From Budorcas taxicolor (lineage: Eukaryota > Chordata > Mammalia > Artiodactyla > Bovidae), in NCBI RefSeq assembly GCF_023091745.1, contig NC_068911.1:162302004-162366003 (forward strand): a DNA stretch of 64,000 nt, given 5' to 3'. The notes under the pieces were generated by a model, which did not search any database, was not told where the DNA came from, and saw nothing but the letters and a program-made list of their open reading frames with translations. Positions 32,672 to 43,656 of the stretch are shown piece after piece (position 1 is the first letter of the stretch; every line of letters begins with the position of its first letter). A program made the position numbers and the translations under genes.

Positions 32672-33475
32672 GTAGAAAAAAGGGTACTTTCACATCACTC
32701 TGGCCTGAGGTCACAAAGTCATGCAATGAAAAAGCACTGGGCCTGGGTCAAGACACCTGGTGTCTTACTCTGTCTTCCCAGTTTTTTGGCAATTCCCTTT
32801 AAGCACTAGTAATATATAATTTTTAACTTCTAAAGAAATGAAAAAGAAAATGAAATTGAACTCTGGGGGAAGAAAGAAAGCTACATTGAACTATTTAGTC
32901 CTCTGAGCAAACTTGAAAATTCTTTATCAGATAAAATAGTAACACAACACTCCCCTCCTTCTGTCAAATAACTCAAGCAGCTTCAAGTCAGGTTCTTTAA
33001 TTTGTGGACTGGCTCCCTAACCAGCTTCTCAGGTCACGTTTTCTTGGGGACCATGAACCTCACTAGAGTGGATTTCCTCTGGTACGAGAATTGATGCTAC
33101 TGTCCATCTAGACCAGATTCTGAAAGCCTGTGAGCTAAGAAGCTCTCATAAGATGACCCAAGTGGAGATCCTAAGAAAAGTCATCAAGGTGAGAAAATGA
33201 ATTCAAGACAACAAGTCTTGCCAGATTTAAGACATTCATTAAAGAAGGATCCAAGAAGAAAGTCATAGTGCCAGAGGATTCTAGGCAAGCCAGTCACTGT
33301 TTTACGTGTTGATCACCAACTCCACGGGTAGTCAGGGCAGGCAGGGGACAGAGCCGGCCAGCATAGCTGCAGAGCACCACAAAGAGCAGAGGAAACGGAC
33401 AAGTCATCAAGAACAGAAACGGAAAACAGCCAACAGCGCCATGATTTTTTAAGTGACTCCAAAGCATCTACTGAA
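32672..33475. other. Unique sequence, nothing recognised
   Basis: No repeat or gene identified in about 800 bases. Mixed composition. Confidence 0.5.
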
Positions 33476-33709
33476 AGTGAAACTGCTGGGCGCTAAGTCG
33501 TGTCCAACTCTTTGAGACCGCATGGACTGTAGCCCGCCAGTCATGGAATTCTCCAGGCAAGAATACTGGAGTGGGAAAGAAACAGAACAGAATACTGTAG
33601 TGGATCGCTGTTCCCTTCTCCGGGGGATCTTCCCAACCAAGGGACCAAACCTGGGTCTCCTGCATTGCACACAGATTCTTTACCAACTGAGCCACCAGGG
33701 AAGCCCAAA
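33476..33709 (-). mobile_element. Bov-tA SINE with internal duplication
   Basis: Minus copy with head at right (GAGCCACCAGGGAAGCCC). The body is interrupted after GAATACTGGAGTGGG by an extra stretch that repeats GAATACTGTAGTGG (33590-33603), so it carries a local duplication of about 25-30 bases. Confidence 0.88.
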
Positions 33710-33968
33710 CTTAGAAAATAAATATAATATGGGGACAATATGTAATCAACAATGTAATGAAAATTTGAATATGTAATTAAATGTTGACCTCAAAATACTT
33801 ATAATGCAATGTTAAAAAATGCCATGTCAGTGCTTAGCCTTTTCACCCTACTCAGCACTAGATACAGGCTCTATTCTGACTTCAGATCCAGCTCTGCATT
33901 TCCTTAGTGGACTATCTATAGCAAGGTAAAGACGACACATGACACACTGAGCAGTTTTTATCTGATTG

Positions 33969-34216
33969 AAGCTCCAGTACTTTGGCCACCTCATGCGAAG
34001 AGTTGACTCATTGGGAAAGACCCTGATGCTGGGAGGGATTGGGGGCAGGAGGAGAAGGGCACAACAGAGGATGAGATGGATGGATGGCATCACTGACTCG
34101 ATGGACGCGAGTCTGAGTGAACTCTGGGAGTTGGTGATGGACAGGGAGGCCTGGCGTGCTGCAGTTCATGGGGTCGCAAAGAGGCGGACACGACTGAGCG
34201 ACTGAACTGAACTGAA
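33969..34216 (+). mobile_element. BovB 3' 248 bp, low divergence
   Basis: Sense copy from GAAGCTCCAGTACTTTGG to GCGACTGAACTGAACTGAA. The C-terminal frame is open for 79 codons through to GVAKRRTRLSD. High CpG retention indicates a young insertion. Confidence 0.93.
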
Positions 34217-34630
34217 TCAAACAAATTCACCAGGAGAGATACAATCTCCTCAGCTCTGAACTCAGAAGAAATTTCCAGGTGTAATCATTATATTAAATAC
34301 ATTTAACATGATGGATAACATCCACAAAACTTGTGTTATAGAAAGCAAAAACCCATAAGGCTATTTCTTCCCATGACCTTCAATAAGAACTGAGGGCATA
34401 TTTGCAGCAACAGGATGGACCTAGAGATTATCATACTAAGTGAAGTAGACCAGACAAAGACAAATATCATACGATATTGCTTATACATAGAACCTTTTAA
34501 AAATGGTACAAATGAACTCATATAGAAAACAGAAATAGGCTCACACATATAGAAAACAAATTTATGGCTACCAAAAGGGGAAAAGGTGGGGGGGAACAAA
34601 TTAGAAGTTTGGGATTAACATATACAGACT

Positions 34631-34906
34631 GCTGCTGCTGCTGCTAAGTCGCTTTAGTCATGTCCGACTCTGTGCGACCCCATAGACGGCAGCCCACCAG
34701 GCTCCCCCATCCCTGGGATTCTCCAGGCAAGAACACTGGAGTGGGTTGCCATTTCCTTCTCCAATGCAGGAAAGTGAAAAGTGAAAGTGAAGTCGCTCAG
34801 TTGTGTCCAACTCTCAGTGACCCCATGGACTACAGCCCACCAGGCTCCTCCGTCCATGGGAGTTTCCAGGCAAGAGTACCGGAGTGGGATGCCAATGCCT
34901 TCTCTG
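34631..34906 (-). mobile_element. Bov-A2 SINE in L1, young
   Basis: Dimeric BovA copy opening with GCTGCTGCTGCTGCTAAGTC (plus view) and linked by GTGAAAAGTGAAAGTG. ATATACAGACT at 34620-34630 and 34907-34917 is an exact target duplication. Confidence 0.95.
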
Positions 34907-34997
34907 ATATACAGACTACTATATATAAAATAGATAACCAACAAGGGACCTACTGTATAGCATAGGAAACTATCCTCAGTACTTTGTAATAACCTAT

Positions 34998-35649
34998 CAG
35001 TTCAGTTCAGTCGCTCAGTCGTGTCTGACTCTTGGCGACCCCATGAACTGCAGCACGGCAGGCCTCCCTGTCCATCACCAACTCCCGGAGTTCACTCAGA
35101 CTCATGTCCATCGAGTCTGTGATGCCATCCAGCCATCTCATCCTCAGTCGTCCCCTTCTCCTCCTGTCCCCAATCCCTCCCAGCATCAGAGTCTTTTCCA
35201 GTGAGTCAACTCTTCGCATGAGATGGCCAAAGTACTGGAGTTTCAGCTTTAGCATCATTCCTTCCAAAGAAATCCCAGGACTGATCTCCTCAGAATGGAC
35301 TGGTTGGATCTCCTTGCAGTCCAAGGGACTCTCAAGAGTCTTCTCCAACACCACAGTTCAAAAGCATCAATTCTTCGGTGCTCAGCCTTCTTCACAGTCC
35401 AACTCTCTCGTCCATACATGACCACTGGAAAAACCATAGCCTTGACTAGACGGACCTTAGTCGGCAAAGTAATGTCTCTGCTTTTGAATCTACTATCTAG
35501 GTTGGTCGTAACTTTTTTTCCAAGGAGTAAGCGTCTTTTAATTTCATGGCTGCAGTCACCATCTGCAGTGATTCTGAAGCCCAAAAAAATAAAGTCTGAC
35601 ACTGTTTCCACTGTTTCCCCATCTATTTCCCATGAAGTGATGGGACCAG
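34998..35649 (-). mobile_element. BovB 3' 650 bp in L1
   Basis: Minus copy from the CAGTTCAGTTCAGTCGC tail to the GAAGTGATGGGACCAGG position, very similar to the 10.2-kb copy in both extent and sequence. One base is missing near 35289-35292 (TCTCCTCAGAATGG), which splits the C-terminal frame into 118- and 115-codon pieces. It lies between the AACCTAT and GGAAAAGAATC words of the L1, with no obvious target duplication. Confidence 0.93.
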
Positions 35650-35694
35650 GGAAAAGAATCTGAGAAACATATATAATATGTGTGTTTAACTGAA

Positions 35695-35908
35695 GCGGGC
35701 TTCCCAGGTGTCACAGTGGTAAAAAATCAGTCTGCAATTAAGGAGAAGTGGGTTCCATCCCTGGGTTGAGAAGATCCCCTGAAGGAGGAAATGGCAACTC
35801 ACTCCAATATTTATGCCTGGAAAATCCCATGGAAAGAGGAGCCTGGCAGGTTACTGTCCCTGGGATCGCAAAGAGTCAGACAGGACTGAGCAACTGAGTG
35901 CACACACA
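35695..35908 (+). mobile_element. Bov-tA SINE in L1
   Basis: Head GCGGGCTTCCCAGGTGTCAC, body to GAGTGCACACACA. TAACTGAA at 35687-35694 and 35909-35916 is the target duplication. Confidence 0.92.
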
Positions 35909-35995
35909 TAACTGAATCACTTTGCTGTGCACCCGAAACTAACACAACATTGTAAGTCAACTACACTTCAATTTAAAAAATTTAAATAAAACTTT

Positions 35996-36704
35996 AAAAC
36001 CTGAGGGCATAATGGTAACCTGATTCTATTAATACAATTCTATTGGGAGCTAGAAAAATACCAGGTACATCACTTTATAGCTCTGAGACTTCGTACAGGA
36101 ACAGCTCCTTCTAACATCTGCCCAGAGTGAGACAGCAGGTGACTCGCCACAGACATCACCAGCAGACACCTGAAAGGAACTGACCAAATGCTAGTCGTCT
36201 GAGGACAAAGCCAACAAATGTTTCGTTTAGGAAGGAACATGTAAGAGTCACCTTGACGGAGGCCACCTGATATCCTCAGGGAAACATGTCACCAGAGAAG
36301 CCTGGTGATTAATCTAAGACTATCTCCAAAACATCTCCATGTTGTGTCTGATGCTCAAACAAGCACTCAGCTGCCCTTGACTTGTCCTCTACATCAAACA
36401 TGGAAAAGCTTCAAGGGGCAGGATGACCCAAACTCTGTTCTGTCACAAACGGCCCCCAGAAAATGACTCCTGTCCAATATTTCCTTTCAGCAGGACTGTA
36501 GCAACCAGGAGTCATCAGCAACAAAATGCCCACTGGAGTCACTGCCAACTGGAAGTGACCACCCAGCACTGTCCTTCGAGATGCAGAGCCCAAACGAGCA
36601 CTGTGGTTTGACCACTCTATGAAGTGACATAAAACAACCTGGCAAAAGGAAGCAACAGATGAGCCAGCAGAGAGCTTCTGACAAACCTATGTCTTCGGTT
36701 AACG
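35996..36704. other. Unique sequence, nothing recognised
   Basis: No known repeat recognised. Overlapping short frames on both strands (36411-36684) have no domain. Confidence 0.5.
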
Positions 36705-36713
36705 CTGAGTATA

Positions 36714-36950
36714 GTGGGGCTTTGTTTGGGTTTTTTAATTATTTATTTATTTTTTATGTATTTGGTTGTGCCGGGTCTTAGCTGCAGCATGTGGAATCTT
36801 CCATCTTTGTTGTGACATGTAGAATCTTTAGTCACAGCATGTGAACTCTTAGTTGTGACATGTGGGATCTAGTTCCCCAACCAGGCATCAAACCTGGTCC
36901 CCCTGCATTGGGAGCCCAGAGTTTTAGCCACTGGACCACTAAGGAAGTCC
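36714..36950 (-). mobile_element. CHR-type tRNA-Glu SINE
   Basis: Minus copy with the ATTTATTTATTTTTTATG tail at left and head at right (GCCACTGGACCACTAAGGAA). CTGAGTATA (36705-36713) and CTGAGCATA (36951-36959) form the target duplication with one change. Confidence 0.88.
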
Positions 36951-36959
36951 CTGAGCATA

Positions 36960-38041
36960 AAGGTTTTAATTGAAAAGTTCATGGGAACAAACAGATACCT
37001 TTAATGACTATTACAGAAATTGTTCAGGGTCATGTACATGGGGGTGCCCATGTTTAACACAAGCATTTTTCTTAATTGCTTCTTTGGTATTATGCTTTCA
37101 CAATTTAGGGCACAGTTTTACCATCATAAATGCCCCAATAAATGACAGCCATGTCAGAGTTCTGTGTCCCCCAGGCTTGTCTTCTGCCTTTTCTGACAAG
37201 GGTGTTGTGTATTAAAATGACAGCTGAGATACTTCCATATGGCTTAAACATTTTCAGCAACATAATTATATTAAGTGTGTAAAAAAGAGAGAGAGTAAAA
37301 TGTTAATGGAATAAGCAAGGAGGCAGGAGGAAAGGAAGAAAGAAAAGAGGAAGAGGAAGGAAGGAGGAGGTAGGTGGGCAGGTGGGTCTGGAAAAAGCAG
37401 AGATGGGTCACTGTCTCTCAGTCAAGGTGACTACAAGCTCCAGCCTCCACACTGGAATGTGAACAGAGCAGTCTGTAAATGTGGCCACGGAGGGGTCCAC
37501 AGGAGATGACACGTCATCTGGGGACCCTGAACTCAGAGAACTGATGCCATCCTGTAGCCAACAAAAGACACGCGCTGGAGCATTGAGAGTTTCTGAAGCC
37601 CAAACTATGCCAAACGGTGTCCGTCACTTCATCCAGACTTAGTGTATTTTACAGAATAGAGAGGATTTGAGGTCATGCTCTCGAGATGGTGTCCAGCCCC
37701 CTTCAGACACAGACTCTGCAACCAGAGGAGGCAGCTGTAAGAAGCACTGCTGCTTCAGTGGGTTCAGCCTCTAATGAGACGCCTCCTTGAGAGGCTGCCC
37801 TAGGGGCAAGGTACAGACCCAAGATGCTCTCACATGGCCTTAATCTAATCTGTTTTCGTACTCGTCCAAGGAAAGAGTGTCCAGGCAGACCATGCATGAC
37901 TTTGTTTGCACAGAAGGTGAAGGAACAGCTTCTAACACCTCGATTGGGAAAGGGTACACGGTCTCCATACCAAACAAGAACAGACCTGAGAAGCAACTGA
38001 GGCATGAAAAGGAAGAAATGGGGAAAAGATCACAAAATTTT
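36960..38041. other. Unique sequence with purine tract
   Basis: No interspersed repeat recognised. A purine-only stretch lies at 37325-37370. Confidence 0.5.
37325..37370 (+). repeat. Polypurine (GGA/GAA) tract
   Basis: 46 bases of purine only on the plus strand, mixed AGG and GAA units, continuing as a looser GA-rich region to about 37385. Confidence 0.9.
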
Positions 38042-38122
38042 TTATTAATTTTTATTGGTCATTACAGAGTATTGAGTAGAGTTCCCTGTGCTAAAACAAT
38101 GGGTCCTTGTTATTAATAGTTG
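38042..38122 (+). mobile_element. L1-type fragment
   Basis: GTCATTACAGAGTATTGAG, AGAGTTCCCTGTGC and GGTCCTTGTTATTAA match the same L1-type repeat as at 3058-3525, here only about 80 bases long. Confidence 0.65.
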
Positions 38123-38340
38123 GCTTCCCTAGTGGCTCAGCAATAAAAAATCTGCTTTCAGTGTACGAGATGCAGGAGACCTGGGTTTGAACCCTGGGTT
38201 GGGAAGATGCCCTGGAAAAGGAAATGGCAACCCACTCCAATATTCTTGCCTGGGAAATCCCAGGGGCACAGGAGCCTACTGGGTACAAACCATGGGGTCG
38301 CCAAGAGTCAGACACAACTTGGCAACTACAGAACAACAAT
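38123..38340 (+). mobile_element. Bov-tA SINE
   Basis: Head TTGGCTTCCCTAGTGGCTC with a mutated A-box region (AGCAATAAAAAATC), body to ACAACTTGGCAACTACAG, tail AACAACAA. Confidence 0.88.
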
Positions 38341-38794
38341 TCCAGCTAGGCTCATTCATCTCATGGAGAATGCCACCAAGACTCTAGAGAAGGAGCTGGT
38401 ATGCATCCCTGGGGAAATACACCTGCAGCATTCAAAACATCAGATGAGCTCGACTGTGGGAATGAAACAGATATTCCATGGGGCTCCCCAAGGAACCAGA
38501 GCCTTATAAAGAGAAGTTGATGTTATTGCACGAGGCATGCATATCTAAACAGTAGGCACCATCAATTCTGCAGCAAAATTTTATAAGAACCACAAATGCA
38601 CTAAGAAAAAACTCTTACACTAGAAAGTCCAGAAGCAGGCTTGTGTTTAGCACTGCACTGTCCACCAGAACTTTCTGTGGTGATAGAAAGATTCTACTCT
38701 GCACTGTCCATATGGTAGCCACCAGCCACAATGGCTACTGGGCTTGAAGTGTGGCTACTGGGACTGAAGGGCTGAATTTTCTATTCTTTTTTTG

Positions 38795-40356
38795 CAGCTC
38801 AGTTCAGTCACTCAGTCAGGTCCAACTCTTTGCGACCCCATGGACTGCAGCACTCCAGGCGTCCCTGTCCATCACCAACTCCCAGAGTTGGCTCAAACTC
38901 ATGTCCATCTAGTCGGTGATGCCATCCAACCATCTCATCCTCTGTTGTCCCAGTCCCCTCCTGCCTTCAATCCTTCCCAGCCTCAGGATCTTTTCCAATG
39001 AGTCAGTTGTTCACATCAGGTGGCCAAAGTATTGGAGTTTCAGCTTCAACATCAGTCCTTCCAATGAATATTCAGGACTGATTTCCTTTAAGATGGACTG
39101 GTTGGATCTCCTTGCAATCCAAGGGACTCTCAAGAGTCTTCTCCAACACCACAGTTCAAAAGCATCAATTCTTCAGCACTTAGCTTTCTTTATAGTCCAA
39201 CTCTCACATTCATACATGACTACTGCAAAAACCACAGCTTTGACTAGACGGACTTTTGTTGGCAAAGTAATGTCTCTGCATTTTAATATACTATCTAAGT
39301 TGCTCATAGCTTTTCTTCCAAGGAGCAAGCATCTTTTAGTTTCAAGGCTGCAGTCACCATCTGCAATGATTTGGAGCCCAAGAAAATAAAGTCTGTCACT
39401 GTTTCCATTGTTTCCCCATCTATTTGCCATGAAGTGATGAGACCAGACGCCATGATCTTAGTGTTTTGAATGTTGAGTTTTAAGCCTATTATTTCACTTT
39501 CCTCTTTCACTTTTATCAACAGTCTCTTCAGTTCCTCTTCGCTTTCTGCCATAAAGGTGGTGTTATCTGCATATCTGAGGTTATTGATATTTCTCCCAGC
39601 AATCTTAATTCCAGCTTGTGCTTCATCTAGCCCGGCATTTCACATGCTGTACTCTGCATATAAGTTGAATAAGCAGGGTGACAATATATAGCCTTTACAT
39701 ACTCCTTTCCCAATTTGGAACCAGTCTGTTGTTCCATGTACAGTGCTAACTGTTACTTCGTGACCTGCATACAGATTTCTCAAGAGGCAGGTAAGGTGGT
39801 CTGGTATTCCCATCTCTTTCAGAATTTTCCACAGTTTGTTGTGATCCACACAGTCAAAGGCCTTGGTGTAGCCAATAAAGCAGAAATAGATGCTTTTCTG
39901 GAACTCCTTTGCTTTTTTGATGATCCAACAGATGTTGGCAATTTGATCTCTGGTTCCTCTGCCTTTTCTAAATCCAGCTTGAACATCTGGAAGTTCTCAG
40001 TTCATGTACTGTTGAAGCCTGGCTTGGAGAATTTTGAGCATTACTTGCTAGCATGTGAAATGAGTGCAATTGTGTGGTAGTTTGAACATTTTTTGGCATT
40101 GCCTCTCTTTGGGATTGGAATGAAAACTGACCTTTTCCAGTCCTGTGGCCACTGCTGAGTTTTCCAAATTTGCTGACATATTGAGTGCAGCACTTTCACA
40201 GCATCATCTTTTAGGATTTGAAATAGCTCACCTGGAATTCCATCACCTCCACTAGCTTTGTTCATAGTGATGCTTCCTAAGGCCCACTTGACTTTGCATT
40301 CCAGGATGTCTGGCTCTAGGTGAGTGATTACACCATCATGGTGAGTGATCACACCA
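38795..40356 (-). mobile_element. BovB, 1.56 kb
   Basis: Second-longest BovB. Plus-view left edge CAGCTCAGTTCAGTCAC, right edge in the linker before RT. The RT box reads YADN, not YADD (near 39560-39571), so the second catalytic Asp is lost. The frame is split into pieces by indels near 39380 (the KSLQ frameshift), 39640 and 40000. The extreme 5' end carries a short direct repeat of GTGAGTGAT-ACACCA (40319-40334 and 40340-40355). Thymine-rich flanks are compatible with a degraded target duplication. Confidence 0.95.
40041..40352 (-). pseudogene. BovB N-terminal RT fragment
   Basis: 103 codons starting at the 5' end of this copy. They cover ILECKVKWALGSITMNKASG, the GIPGELFQILKDDAVKVLHS helix region and KRSVFIPIPKRG, which are fingers-domain landmarks of RTE reverse transcriptases. 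The frame is lost where the family reads ASKVMLKILQ. Confidence 0.85.
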
Positions 40357-40529
40357 ATATTTTTTACAATTAGTTTAATATTAAATAACCATACACATGT
40401 GGCTACTGTCTACTATACTGGACAGGCCACATCTGATCTCAACTATGAAAAAAAGGCACAGTGAAAAAGACTGGCAAAATGTGTGAAATGATAATAGTGG
40501 TTACCTGGGGGCTCATTTTGTCTTCTTTT

Positions 40530-40930
40530 TTATACTTTTTCTACATTTCTAATTTTTTTCTCACTGGAATGTAGTTGATTTACAATGCTGTGTTAGTTTC
40601 AGGTGTACAGAAAAGGGATTCAGTTTTATATATCTGCGTGTGGTGTGCGTGTGTTCCGTTTCAGATTCTTTTCCATTATATGTTATTACAAAATACTAAA
40701 TATAGTTCCCTGTGTTATACTGCTGTACAGCATAGGAAACTATATTCAACAGCATCTTGCTTATCTGTTTTATATATAGTAGCGTGTATCTGTTAATCCT
40801 GACTCCTAATTTGTCCCTCCCTTTCCCTCTGTGACCATAAGTGACCATAACTCTGCTTTCTGTCTGTGAGTCTATTTTTGTTTGGTAAATAAGTTTGTTT
40901 GTCTCATTTTTTAAGATTTTTTTTTTTAGA
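40530..40930 (+). mobile_element. L1-type remnant
   Basis: GTTGATTTACAATGCTGTG, TTCAGATTCTTTTCCATTA, ATATAGTTCCCTGTGTTATA, GCATAGGAAACTATATTCAA and ATAGTAGCGTGTATCTG follow the same order as in the 3.1-kb remnant but longer. No coding frame is intact. Confidence 0.8.
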
Positions 40931-40954
40931 ACACAGTCTAACACCTTTGCTCAG

Positions 40955-41142
40955 TTGCAAAATCACGTCTGACTCTTTGTGATCCCATGGACTGAAGTCT
41001 GCCAGGCTCCTTCTGTCCATGGGATTTCCCAGACAAGAATACTGGAGTGGGTTGTCATTTCCTTTTCCAAAGGATCTTCACAACCCACAACATATCTTTT
41101 GCATCTCCTGCATTGCAAGCATATTCTTTACCACTGACTCAA
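40955..41142 (-). mobile_element. Bov-tA SINE, diverged
   Basis: Minus copy from GCTCAGTTGCAAAATCACG to TTCTTTACCACTGACTC. The head is truncated at its outer end and the B box is decayed. Confidence 0.85.
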
Positions 41143-41159
41143 AACCAGACAAATGAAAA

Positions 41160-41345
41160 ACCAGATGCTACAGAACTCCTAGAGGAAAACACAGGCAGAA
41201 CACCCTTTGACATAAATCATAAATTAGTAATATTTTGGAAGATCCATCTCCTAGAATAATGGAAATAAAAATAAACAAATGGCACCTAACTAAAAGCTCC
41301 TACACAGCAAAGGAAACCAAAAACCAAAAAATAAAATAAAATAAA
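41160..41345 (+). pseudogene. L1 ORF2 C-terminal remnant
   Basis: CTAGAGGAAAACACAGGCAG, CCCTTTGACATAAATCATAA, ATCTCCTAGAATAATGG, AACAAATGGCACCTAACTAA and CTCCTACACAGCAAAGGAAA match the ORF2 C-terminal region of mammalian L1. Indels remove the reading frame, and the element is cut off on both sides. Confidence 0.75.
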
Positions 41346-41399
41346 TAACTCATAAACAAATTTTTAAGACTACCAATGGATGATGAAACCACTGCTGCT

Positions 41400-41840
41400 G
41401 TCCACGTAACCATCACTCACCCAGAGGCAGGTTCAGATCCACCTGGAGTCCATGGTGCTCCAGCCACACTGGATTTCCTTTGAGCACTTGAACACGCCAG
41501 GCTTGTCTTATGTAAGCCAGCAAAGCTTTCTCCTGCTGTAAGCAACATTTCCAAGTCTCCTCTCTGGCTCCTTAAAATTCGCTTTTCAGGTTAAACGCCA
41601 TCTCCTGCCAGTGGAGTCAGCCAGTCCCCTACCACATTGCCACTTCACTTCATTCTCTCCACTGGACTATCTGCTATTTTCTAGTTTATTTACCTGTTCA
41701 CTATCTGTCTTCCCTGAACTAGAAGATAAACTCCAAGAAAGCAAGTCTTGTCTGTTTTGCTCACTGCCCTCTGCCCACCACCAAGCACAACGTCTGCAAC
41801 TTATTGGTGCTCAATCAATATTCACTGAATGAATGGCTAC
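41400..41840 (+). mobile_element. L2 LINE 3' end
   Basis: Order typical of L2: CAGGTTAAACGCCATCTCC, TTTATTTACCTGTTCACTA, AAACTCCAAGAAAGCAAGTC, TTGCTCACTGCCCTCTG, then TTATTGGTGCTCAATCAATA and TTCACTGAATGAATGG, the diagnostic 3' end. The 5' limit is approximate. Confidence 0.75.
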
Positions 41841-43648
41841 AGTCTCCAGACTTCATGGAGCACTCTGCTTTTTAAGACTTTACATGGGAGAAATGGGTGG
41901 GTCCTGGGGTCCAGCTGCCAGGTCCAATCTGGGAAGATAATCACTACCTCTTCTCCATATCCGTTTCTTTGTTTGCTGCTCAAGTAATAAAAGTAATATG
42001 ACTGGACAGGGGCTGGACAGTAATAAGAGACCTTACCAAGCTGTGAGAATTCACACGAAATAACAAAGGTAAAGCCCTGAGCCCAGTGTCTGACACAGAC
42101 ATGCTCAACATCAGCTGTTACTAGAATTCAAAACTCTCTGCTTTGTGGGAGGAAAGTAAGACAAATTTGCAGAAATCGTTGGGAAGAGGAAAGGGAATCA
42201 AAACTTCAACCAGCAGCTTCTAAGGTGACTCCTTCTGATTGTTATCTATTGGCACGAAATGAACCAGGCCAAAATCGAGGCTTAAAAACAATGGTAACAT
42301 TGACTTTGACCACATATCTATGATTTGAATCAAGCTCAGCAGATACAGCCCATCTCTGCTCTACTTGGCATCAGAAGTCAAAGCTAGGCTGGCCTTGTAT
42401 GTAGACTTGCTCAGTCTCATGACCTGGGACTTCTCTCTCGGTCTCAGTGTAATCTCCCCAGCATGGCAGGCTCAAAGAAGCCAGACTTCTAAGATAGCAG
42501 CTGAGGGCTCTAAAGGTACAGAGAGAGACAGACAAACAGAAGAGGTGGAGAGCTGTGTGACCTCTTCTAACCCAGAAATCACACTCTCTTCACAGAAGCA
42601 GTCACAAGGCTTGCACGTGTTTAAGGGGAAGAGATATGGACTCACCACCTCAATGGAAGAGTGGCACATTTCTAGAAATATCTATGAGACCAGAAATATT
42701 GTTGCGGCCATTTTTGGAAAAGACCATTTCCCAAGACTGCCAACTATTTGCTAAATATTCCTTCACCCAGTGGCCACGTCTTTGCAAAAGAATGTTTTGG
42801 GAAAACCCATCACTGACCCCTCCTAAGCTGATCTCAGGCACACGATGCCCAAGGAGATGGGGGCACCAATGCCCACTGCTCAAGTCCGTCATGAACCACA
42901 GAGAGTTGTGCAAAAACTGACAGACCAAGCGGGAACATCCTGCCCCAGTGCTGAGGTGGGCAGGAGCAGCTACCTGCGGGCTGGTGCCCAGGCTCCCTTG
43001 CCTCTGACCGCAGGGGCACTGGCTGAGCCCACAGGGAAGGAGGGAGGAGGCTGAGGGAAGGGTATCTGTTGGGCCAGCTCCCCCAAGCAACTCTCCCCAG
43101 GCTGGCTGCCTCCATCCACGAAGGGCTCTCACTCCATCACTTTGGTCTCCAAGTTCAAAATCGGCTCCTCCCTCCCTCACCCCTCAGACCTGTGGCAATA
43201 CAGTAGCCATCGTTAGCCCTGGGGCACTGCAGCAGCCCCTGTGGCTTGTTCTACATCTTGCCCACTTCCGTGCAAATGGCTACCTTATTAAACTCTTCTC
43301 AAAATGCACAAACTCAAGGAAGTCATCTGTTTCCAGATGTGCCCCCGCCTTGCCCAGACCCTTCTCCTATGAACTAGTAAGTGGTCCAAATCCCTCTTCC
43401 TCCTCTGTGCTCCACTCTTTGGAGGGGTGTTCACCAGGGTTATACCTTAGTCAGGTCACACCTGCTCATTTATCCATGAATAACCATGAGCACTAACAGT
43501 GACGGCAACAGCTAGATTCGGGGGTGAGGGGAAACCTTGTGGATGCCTACTTTCATGGAGCTTACCATTCACCTGCCAAGTTGGGTTTTATTTGGCCAAT
43601 ATATGTCAAGCAGCCAGAAGAAATGTCTAGTTTCCAAAGCACTGAGAC
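41841..43648. other. Unique sequence with MIR and an old repeat
   Basis: 42010-42125 looks like a MIR 3' half (TAAAGCCCTGAGCCCAGTG, TCTGACACAGACATGCTC). 42460-42720 resembles an old mammalian interspersed repeat (GCATGGCAGGCTCAAAGAAG, AGCAGTCACAAGGCTTGC) whose family I cannot name. 42830-43200 is GC-rich; the 176-codon minus frame at 42650-43180 has no recognisable domain and is not called as a gene. Confidence 0.45.
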
Positions 43649-43656
43649 CTAAGGTA

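Larger units (their letters stand above)
34394..35995 (+). mobile_element. L1 3' UTR carrying three later insertions
   Basis: Pieces 34394-34630, 34907-34997, 35650-35694 and 35909-35995 read in order as one ruminant L1 3' end (AACAGGATGGACCTAGAGAT, AACCAACAAGGGACCTACTG, AATAACCTATC, GGAAAAGAATCTG, ACTGAATCACTTTGCTGTG, AACTAACACAACATTGTAA). They are separated by a Bov-A2, a BovB and a Bov-tA. Confidence 0.9.
38648..40440. mobile_element. MER58-type hAT transposon split by BovB
   Basis: Left part 38648-38794: CACTGTCCACCAGAACTTTC, GGTAGCCACCAGCCACAATG, GAAGTGTGGCTACTGGGAC, GCTGAATTTT. Right part 40357-40440: AACCATACACATGTGGCTAC and a TACTGGACAG end that mirrors the left CTGTCC start. This matches the non-autonomous hAT-Charlie element MER58. 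No transposase is encoded. The BovB at 38795-40356 lies in its middle. Confidence 0.75.

Noticed and set aside
42650..43180. 176-codon minus-strand frame
   Set aside because: Partly overlaps an old repeat, opposite-strand frames of similar length exist, and no domain is visible.
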